The position numbers were made by a program, and so were the translations under genes. From Embiotoca jacksoni (Eukaryota; Chordata; Actinopteri; Embiotocidae): DNA of 64,000 bases. The stretch is from positions 62,001-126,000 of the forward strand of contig JAKOON010000096.1 in assembly GCA_022577435.1 (NCBI GenBank), read 5' to 3'. This document shows positions 1 to 10,100 of this stretch, one piece after another; the stretch's first letter is position 1, and each line of letters starts with the position of its first letter. Below the pieces are notes generated by a model, which was not told where the DNA came from, did not search any database, and saw only the letters and a list, made by a program, of their open reading frames with translations.

Positions 1-420
1 AATCAACTCAAAAGCCAAGAAGTGACACAGTGGTTGTCTTAAGAAAACAAAGTGGCTAAAGCGATGTGATTTGTGACACTTATCATAAATATCAGAGACT
101 CATGATATCAAAATTTGGATTACAGATATCCACAACTCAAAATCCTCAAATATGTTGCAACCTAGAAAACATTGTCGCGTTAGCAGATGCTAAGTTCAGA
201 AAGTGACATACAGTAAAGACCTTCATATGATCCCAAAGCTTCGTCATGTTTCTTGAATGCTGACTCACCTGATTCATGCTTTAAACATGACTAAATCCTC
301 AAAGAGTCTGATTATTGTCAGGTTAACGTTAAAATATTTTTATTTTTTTTCATTTGAAAGTTTTTAAATACGACCCATCTCCCACCATTTTCGCTGTAAT
401 AATTTAACAAATGAACTCAC

Positions 421-1180
421 TGTTTTGATACACCGACTGGCAATATTGTCCGTCAGGAGGAATGGCATTGAGGCATCCACATGTGTCGACAGTGATGTTG
501 TCACAGGATCCGTACATTAAACACTGGTCACATGAGAAACGATACTCCTCCTCACATGTACACTGGAAACCACCGCTGATCGGAGAGCAAACTGGGGACA
601 AAAATATCATGAATACATATGTTTACTGAGCATAATTCAAAGTACACTTTTAAAACGTCTCAATTTGAATGAAGTCATCTCTTTTAACAAATTGACTCTG
701 AGGTCACTTTTCTGACAACGTAGCATATTTGTGGATTCATTTCTTACATTTCTCATGTTGATGTGTCAAAAACACTTTTGTGAATAACTGTAGCACAAAA
801 AGGTGAAAATGCATTGTTCTTTGTTGCCACACTGAAATGTTAGTCTACATTTTTTATTGTACGTTATATTCATCCTACCTGTGGTGATGTTGATGTCAGA
901 GAGTTGTATGTGGTTGTTGATGCTGACGGGGTAACTGATGTTTCTCAGTATGGCCCTCAGTTTATTTATCACTATAACATCTGTGGTGTTCAGCTCAATG
1001 GAAACCAGGAATTCATAAAGAAGTGGAGGAGCTGTAGAGACTGACATCAAAGCAGAAATGCAGAAATAAAACTGCAGGAACCGCAGCATATCTCTTCAAA
1101 CATGTTCTGTCTTTGAGTTTTCACGTATGAAACATTTTGAGTCTTACTTGTTGGTGGTGGAGGTGTTGTTGTAGTACATG
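421..1180 (-). CDS. Array unit 1: linker, SEA-like and Cys-rich exons
   Basis: Exons are 1148-1180 (linker, 33 bp), 879-1031 (SEA-like, 153 bp) and 421-591 (Cys-rich, 171 bp). The linker reads CTTTTPPPPT, a single-residue variant of the CPTTTPPPPT in the other array units. The SEA-like exon has DVIV and IQLSDINITT, with sequons NTT, NIS and NIT. The Cys-rich exon has nine cysteines, one NIT sequon and Asn in its CLNAIP motif. Its phase-1 donor at 419-420 points to a further exon beyond the left edge. Confidence 0.75.
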
Positions 1181-4100
1181 CTGTAAAGTCTGAAAGGATG
1201 AAGAACAGTCTCTGAGTAAATACAAATGTAGACCCTGACTCTTTAAAGATGCATCGCCACAGTACATGCAACACACAGCACGAGCCTCAGTGGAACTCAC
1301 TATGTCTCACCATTTGTAAATGGTATTTGAGGGATTTCAATGTAATCATATGGTCTTAACACAAGATGGCACTGTTTCCAAACGTTTTATTCAGTCAGAG
1401 GAGAGCTCCTGTTTTTAATCAACTCAAAAGCCAAGAAGTGACACAGTGGTTGTCTTAAGAAAACAAAGTGGCTAAAGCGATGTGATTTGTGACACTTATC
1501 ATAAGTATCAGAGACTCATGATATCAAAATTTGGATTACAGATATCCACAACTCAAAATCCTCAAATATGTTGCAACCTAGAAAACATTGTCGCGTTAGC
1601 AGATGCTAAGTTCAGAAAGTGACATACAGTAAAGACCTTCAAATGATCCCAAAGCTTCGTCATGTTTCTTAAATGCTGACTCACCTGATTCATGCTTTAA
1701 ACATGACTAAATCCTCAAAGAGTCTGATTATTGTCAGGTTAACGTTAAATTTTTTTATTTTTTTTTCATTTGAAAGTTTTTAAATACGACCCATCTCCCA
1801 CCAGTTTCGCTGTGATAATTTAACAAATGAACTCACTGTTTTGATACACCGACTGGCAGTATTGTCCGTCAGGAGGAATGGCACTGAGGCATCCACATGT
1901 GTCGACAGTGATGTTGTCACAGGATCCGTACATTAAACACTGGTCACATGAGAAACGATACTCCTCCTCACATGTACACTGGAAACCACCGCTGATCGGA
2001 GAGCAAACTGGGGACAAAAATATCATGAATACATCTGTTTACTGAGCATAATTCAAAGTACACTTTTAAAACGTCTCAATTTGAATGAAGTCATCTCTTT
2101 TAACAAATTGACTCTGAGGTCACTTTTCTGACAACGTAGCATATTTGTGGATTCATTTCTTACATTTCTCATGTTGATGTGTCAAAAACACTTTTGTGAA
2201 TAACTGTAGCACAAAAAGGTGAAAATGCATTGTTCTTTGTTGCCACACTGAAATGTTAGTCTACATTTTTTATTGTACGTTATATTCATCCTACCTGTGG
2301 TGATGTTGATGTCAGAGAGTTGTATGTGGTTGTTGATGCTGACGGGGTAACTGATGTTTCTCAGTATGGCCCTCAGTTTATTTATCACTATAACATCTGT
2401 GGTGTTCAGCTCAATGGAAACCAGGAATTCATAAAGAAGTGGAGGAGCTGTAGAGACTGACATCAAAGCAGAAATGCAGAAATAAAACTGCAGGAACTGC
2501 AGCATATCTCTTCAAACATGTTCTGTCTTTGAGTTTTCACATATGAGACATTATGAGTCTTACTTGTTGGTGGTGGAGGTGTTGTTGTAGGACATGCTGT
2601 AAAGTCTGAAAGGATGAAGAACAGTCTCTGAGTAAATACAAATGTAGACCCTGACTCTTTAAAGATGCATCGCCACAGTACATGCAACACACAGCACGAG
2701 CCTCAGTGGAACTCACTATGTCTCACCATTTGTAAATGGTATTTGAGGGATTTCAAAGTAATCATATGGTCTTAACACAAGATGGCACTGTTTCCAAACA
2801 TTTTATTCAGTCAGAGGAGAGCTCCTGTTTTTAATCAACTCAAAAGCCAAGAAGTGACACAGTGGTTGTCTTAAGAAAACAAAGTGGCTAAAGCGATGTG
2901 ATTTGTGACACTTATCATAAGTATCAGAGACTCATGATATCAAAATTTGGATTACAGATATCCACAACTCAAAATCCTCAAATATGTTGCAACCTAGAAA
3001 ACATTGTCGCGTTAGCAGATGCTAAGTTCAGAAAGTGACATACAGTAAAGACCTTCAAATGATCCCAAAGCTTCGTCATGTTTCTTGAATGCTGACTCAC
3101 CTGATTCATGCTTTAAACATGACTAAATCCTCAAAGAGTCTGATTATTGTCAGGTTAACGTTAAAATATTTATTTTTTTTTTCATTTGAAAGTTTTTAAA
3201 CACGACCCATCTCACACCAGTTTCGCTGTAATAATTTAACAAATGAACTCACTGTTTTGATACACCGACTGGCAGTATTGTCCGTCAGGAGGAATGGCAT
3301 TGAGGCATCCACATGTGTCGACAGTGATGTTGTCACAGGATCCGTACATTAAACACTGGTCACATGAGAAACGATACTCCTCCTCACATGTACACTGGAA
3401 ACCACCGCTGATCGGAGAGCAAACTGGGGACAAAAATATCATGAATACATCTGTTTACTGAGCATAATTCAAAGTACACTTTTAAAACGTCTCAATTTGA
3501 ATGAAGTCATCTCTTTTAACAAATTGACTCTGAGGTCACTTTTCTGACAACGTAGCATATTTGTGGATTCATTTCTTACATTTCTCATGTTGATGTGTCA
3601 AAAACACTTTTGTGAATAACTGTAGCACAAAAAGGTGAAAATGCATTGTTCTTTGTTGCCACACTGAAATGTTAGTCTACATTTTTTATTGTACGTTATA
3701 TTCATCCTACCTGTAGTAATGTTGATTTCGGAGATTTGTATGTGGTTGTTGATGCTGACGGGGTAACTGATGTTTCTCAGTATGGCCCTCAGTTTATTTA
3801 TCACTGTAACATCTGTGGTGTTCAGCTCAATGGAAACCAGGAATTCATAAAGAAGTGGAGGAGCTGTAGAGACTGAAATCAAAGCAGAAATGCAGAAATG
3901 AAACAGCAGGAACTGTAGCATATCTCTTCAAACATGTTCTGTCTTTGAGTTTTCACATATGAGACATTATGAGTCTTACTTGTTGGTGGTGGAGGTGTTG
4001 TTGTAGGACATGCTGTAAAGTCTGAAAGGATGAAGAACAGTCTCTGAGTAAATACAAATGTAGACCCTGACTCTTTAAAGATGCATCGCCACAGCACTCA

Positions 4101-7100
4101 CAGTACATGCAACACACAGCATGAGCCTCAGTGGAACTTACTAAGTCTCACCATTTGCAAATGGTATTTGAGGGATTTCAATGTAATCACATGGTCTTAA
4201 CACAAGATGGCACTGTTTCCAAACGTTTTATTCAGTCAGAGGAGAGCTCCTGTTTTTAATCAACTCAAAAGCCAAGAAGTGACACAGTGGTTGTCTTCAG
4301 AAAACAAAGTGGCTAAAGCGATGTGATTTGTGTCACTTATCAAAAGTTTCAGAGACTCATGATATCAAAATTTGGATTATAGATATCCACAACTCAAAAT
4401 CCTCAAATATGTTGCAACCTAGAAAACAGTGTCATGTTACCAGATGCTAAGACCAGAAAGTGATAGACAGTAAAGACCTTCAAATGATCCCAAAGCTTCG
4501 TCATGTTTCTTGAATGCTAACTCACCTGATTCATGCTTTAAACATGACTAAATCCTCAAAGAGTCTGATTATTGTCAGGTTAACGTTAAAATATTTAAAT
4601 TTTTTTTCATTTGAAAGTTTTTAAATACGACCCATCTCCCACCAGTTTCGCTGTAATAATTTAACAAATGAACTCACTGTTTTGATACACCGACTGGCAG
4701 TATTGTCCGTCAGGAGGAATGGCACTGAGGCATCCACATGTGTCGACAGTGATGTTGTCACAGGATCCGTACATTAAACACTGGTCACATGAGAAACGAT
4801 ACTCCTCCTCACATGTACACTGGAAACCACCGCTGATCGGAGAGCAAACTGGGGACAAAAATATCATGAATACATATGTTTACTGAGCATAATTCAAAGT
4901 ACACTTTTAAAACGTCTCAATTTGAATGAAGTCATCTCTTTTAACAAATTGACTCTGAGGTCACTTTTCTGACAATGTAGCATATTTGTGGATTCATTTC
5001 TTACATTTCTCATGTTGATGTGTCAAAAACACTTTTGTGAATAACTGTAGCACAAAAAGGTGAAAATGCATTGTTCTTTCTTGCCACACTGAAATGTTAG
5101 TCTACATTTTTTATTGTACGTTATATTCATCTTACCTGTAGTGATGTTGATGTCAGAGAGTTGTATGTGGTTGTTGATGCTGACGGGGTAACTGATGTTT
5201 CTCAGTATGGCCCTCAGTTTATTTATCACTGTAACATCTGTGGTGTTCAGCTCAATGGAAACCAGGAATTCATAAAGAAGTGGAGGAGCTGTAGAGACTG
5301 AAATCAAAGCAGAAATGCAGAAATGAAACAGCAGGAACTGTAGCATATCTCTTCAAACATGTTCTGTCTTTGAGTTTTCACATATGAGACATTATGAGTC
5401 TTACTTGTTGGTGGTGGAGGTGTTGTTGTAGGACATGCTGTAAAGTCTGAAAGGATGAAGAACAGTCTCTGAGTAAATACAAATGTAGACCCTGACTATT
5501 TAAAGATGCGTCGCCACAGCACTCACAGTACATTTATAACACAACATGAGCCTCAGTGGAACTCACTATATCTCACCATTTGGAAATGGTATTTGAGGGA
5601 TTTCAATGTAATCATACGGTCTTAACACAAGATGGCACTGTTTCCAAACGTTTTATTCAGTCAGAGGAGAGCTCCTGTTTTTAATCAACTCAAAAGCCAA
5701 GAAGTGACACAGTGGTTGTCTTCAGAAAACAAAGTGGCTAAAGCGATGTGATTTGTGTCACTTATCAAAAGTTTCAGAGACTCATGATATCAAAATTTGG
5801 ATTATAGATATCCACAACTCAAAATCCTCAAATATGTTGCAACCTAGAAAACAGTGTCATGTTACCATATGCTAAGACCAGAAAGTGATATACAGTAAAG
5901 ACCTTCAAATGATCCCAAAGCTTCGTCATGTTTCTTGAATGCTAACTCACCTGATTCATGCTTTAAACATGACTAAATCCTCAAAGAGTCTGATTATTGT
6001 CAGGTTAACGTTAAAATATATATATTTTTTTTCATTTGAAAGTTTTTAAATACGACCCATCTCCCACCAGTTTCGCTGTAATAATTTAACAAATGAACTC
6101 ACTGTTTTGATACACCGACTGGCAGTATTGTCCGTCAGGAGGAATGGCATTGAGGCATCCACATGTGTCGACAGTGATGTTGTCACAGGATCCGTACATT
6201 AAACACTGGTCACATGAGAAACGATACTCCTCCTCACATGTACACTGGAAACCACCGCTGATCGGAGAGCAAACTTGGGGCAAAAATCAGTCATGACATC
6301 AATCAGAGCAATCTGCCAAGTAACAATTTAAAAGCCAGAAAAAGACTCATGATTCCCACCTGTAGAAATGTTGATGCCATTGACCTGTATTTGGTTTTTG
6401 ATGCTGATAGGGTAACTGTTGTTGATTAAAATGGTCCTCAGATCATTTATTCCTCTCATATCCGAGACGTTCAACTCAACAGAAATCAAGTAATCATATG
6501 CAACTGGAGGAACTGTAGAAACTGAAAATACAAAAAAACAAAATGTTTTAACTTCAAGTTAGCATGTAATAATACGTAACAGGAATCCACCGGAGACAGG
6601 TACACAAGATTCCCGATGATATGTTCTCGTCTCTGATTAAAACCAACCCTGTTTTTTTTTCAGCTTTACCTGTTGATGGTGAAGTTGTTGCCAGAGTACA
6701 CACAGTAATGTCTGTAGACAAAACAGATCCATATGAAAACTCATTGACGGAAAAACAGTGTAACATGGAAACAAGAATTCAGAAAATTTGACCGTTTGAA
6801 TGTATCAGGTAGAAAAGGATTAGAAGTGGGATTGCCGTGTGATCGTAACTCCTACTCTGCTGTGCCGACTGACAGTACTGTCCTTCTGTGGGAAGGGCTT
6901 TGATGCACCCGCATGTGTAGTTTGCATCACCATCACATTTCCCATAGCTGACACACTTGTCACAAGGCCAAAGGTATTCATCCTCACAGCGGCACTGGAA
7001 CCCAGCTCCATCTGGGCTGCAAACTTCAAAAATACTCTTTTGTTTAGTTTAAAAAATTACAGACACTGACAAATTCTACCTTTTAGAGGCTGAATTATTT

Positions 7101-10100
7101 GCACTTACCCGTGGTGATCACAGCATCTGATATGTTTATTTGAGCGCTGCTTTGGATAGGGTAAGTGATATTTGCTAGAGTAGTTCTCAGTTGATCCGGG
7201 TTAGTTGTGTTGACCTCAATGAAAATCTCATATTCATAAAGAGTTGGAGGCACTGTTACACCAGGGTAGAATCAGAAACAATTTTGTTTTCATTATTTTG
7301 TAAAATCACATGAGCATAAACTGCATTTTTTAAAAACAAGTAAGAGATTTTTTATTTCTGTTTCTTAAACTGGTCTAAAAAGTTAAGAAACATCATTTTA
7401 ATCCATTTCTTTGCATAACAACCAGATGCAGATTTACAAATTCTTACCGGTAAATATTATGTCAATTTGTGTGATGTTCACAGTGTCACTGAGTCTTAGA
7501 GGAAAACTGATGTTCTGCAAGGCGTCGCTTAACTGTTCTATCAGTTCAATGTTGCTGTCGCTGATTTCAACGTCCAGTGTGTATTCATACAGCTGTGCAG
7601 CTTCTGGCAAACAAAGAAACAAGAAAACATCAAGAATGTAAAGAAGCTGTTGAAATGCTTCAGTGTACTTTTAATTATGAGACCTGAACATCAAGTAAGT
7701 GTTACCAACGTCTAGATCACCTGGCTTTAGCTGGCAGTATTGTCCATTTGACGGAATGCTGTTGATGCATCCGCAAGTGCTGTCAATGATGTCATCACAG
7801 GCTCCATCTGTAACACAGTTACTGTACGACCAAACATACCGATCCTCACATCTGCACTGGTAGTCGGAACCGTTCGGGGAGCACACTGAAGAAGGAATGA
7901 GGCGAAGTGTGGTGAGCAGAAGTAGAGGTCGAACACATTTGTAGTCTTTTTATTGTACACGAGGTTGAGAACTACAAATGCAACTAAAAAAACACAACTC
8001 CTACATCGGTCTATGAAGGGCCACCTGTGCTTCTTCCTCAGTGTCTCTGAACTGAACAGGATCCTGTACACTGCCTCGTGATTGCAGGATGTTGTTCCTT
8101 GTTAAACTTTAACTTGTGTGTAGGCAACGACAGTGCAAGTGTTCCATGTATGAAGTGCAGTGCAGTGATCCTTGTTGAGACGCTGTACAGATTGTGAGTA
8201 TTTGGAAAGTTAATTTCCTGTCGTGTTGACTCTTAATTTTAATACAATTTGTTAGACCTTTTGCAAAGCCCTGCAATAAACTTCTTCAGATTAAAGATGA
8301 AAAGTAGTTTTTTTTTACCTAAATGGTGACTGTTTTATCTCAAATCTAAAGACAACAAAAATCTTTATACATTATAATAACAATTGTGAATTGGCTCCTT
8401 TCATTGCATTGGGAGAAACCACTGTGACTTTAAAGATTCCCTGTGGAGGCTTTAAAGTCTAGTAGAGCTATGGAGCTGTTTTTCTATGTAAGAAACAGTT
8501 TTTTGTTTATCATGTGCCCAGTCATGCACATGAAATGGTGATACAAAGACCATTGAAAAAATACCAAATGTTCAGGGCTCACCTCGGCACCTCGTCAAGC
8601 TGCTGCTGTTCAATAAAAACAATTTTTTTAAAAATGCCTGTATGTTTACAATTACACAGATGTTCCCTAAATGCCTACTGCAGTGCACGCAACCTTGAGT
8701 AGTCAAGCTGGTTTGAAAAGTGTCAAATGAAGCATACTAATATAAGATTTACTGAGGGAAATCCAGTGTTTCTTCTTTGATTGGGACCCTCTGCCCCTCT
8801 TGAAAGAAATACATGTCTAAGTCACCTGATATATGGCTGGACCCTGTGTGAAACTGGAGGGCTTTTAATGTGATAAGTCACAGCATTTGGCCAAACTGTG
8901 GTGTTTCTTTGACCTCTCAAAAACACAGTGACATTCCCTTCATAGTGCCGCCCTGCTGTTGTGATCCAGCCAAGAATATCGCATGCAGGTCATTTACCTC
9001 ATTCATGAGCACCTGTTTCGTTCCGGCTCAGTGCAAGAGTCCCTGCTGCATTTCTGTCCTCTGATCTCTGCGTGTCTAACTCAGGGTGGAGCTCAACCTC
9101 TGCCAATACCGTCGTTCTCTCGGACAGATTCAAAAATAAATAAATAAAAAATGCCGAAATGGATCCTCCAATACACTTGGGCGGCCGTCAATGTACCTGG
9201 GAGGCGCGCCTAAGTGAGTCCATGTGCGGGAAACAATGCATACTGTTCGAACTTTCCGCGAGCTACTCAGAAATGGGTGGCACACTATAGGTTGGAGACC
9301 CCTGCTTTTAACCAATCACAATCACCTTAGGTGGCACAGAGCCGAGGATGCAGCGATGGTGCCCTTGCAAAAAAAAATTTGCGAGGGGGGAAGGCAGGGA
9401 CTTGTTTGGGTGGAACATTTACATGTAAGGATACGAGCCCTGATATTCAAGTGACTATGTTGTAAAGTCTTGCTGTAAGGACTTTAATGTGTTAAGTGCC
9501 ATGAAATAACCTATGTTGTGATTTGGCGCTATATAAATAAAATTGAATTGAATTGAATTGAACTAAATCCCTGCAAAAGACCGAAAAGAACCAAGCAGTC
9601 CCGCCTTATTCAGGATCCAAATCTTTGTCAAAATGTGCCATTTTCATCATGTAGGTTGCTTGCTCAGAGGTTGTTGTGGATGTTTCCCTCTTTGCGATGG
9701 GGATTTTGAAACGGTGACACAAAGGTGGCAGAAAAGGATGACAAAGCCAACTGAAATAGTCACTGAGCGGCAGGTTACCAACATTCTACGTCCTGGTGAG
9801 TCCGACCAACGTGGATCTTATCGAATATAAAAAATCTCCTTGGATAGGAACGTCTTGGTGATAACTCTGAATGTAACTTTTGTTTGGTTAACAAGAAAAC
9901 TAAGAAATACAAAAAATGTTCTGGGTGGATGTTGCTCTGCAGTTATTCATCATAGGGCATAAGGATCGGGGCAGGGAAAGTCCCAGGTCTTGAAAAGCAG
10001 TCTATTATTCAGAATAATGGGGGAAAACAATCAAAGGCCTTACAACAGTTAGGTCTATAAATGCCTTTAACCACAGCATTACTTCCTCTAGAGATCTGGT

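Larger units (their letters stand above)
1..6275. repeat. Tandem array of 1416-1425-bp coding units (about 4.4 copies, open on the left)
   Basis: The same sequence starts at 1, 1417, 2833, 4258 and 5683, so the periods are 1416, 1416, 1425 and 1425 bp. The 9-bp difference is an insertion next to the linker exon (near 4095 and 5518). Exons and introns are alike across units, with only scattered substitutions. Each full unit carries one linker, one SEA-like and one Cys-rich exon of the receptor gene. The fifth copy matches only up to about 6275, at the acceptor of its Cys-rich exon, after which older single-copy sequence begins. Base 1 already lies inside the repeat, so the copy number is a minimum. 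Confidence 0.95.

Noticed and set aside
1047..1274. 75-codon open frame across the linker exon
   Set aside because: Only the 33-bp part between good splice sites is consistent in all units; the rest is intron sequence read through.
1..6275. CRISPR-like or satellite interpretation of the tandem array
   Set aside because: Unit length is 1.4 kb, units contain conserved splice sites and phase-1 exons, and the genome is eukaryotic.
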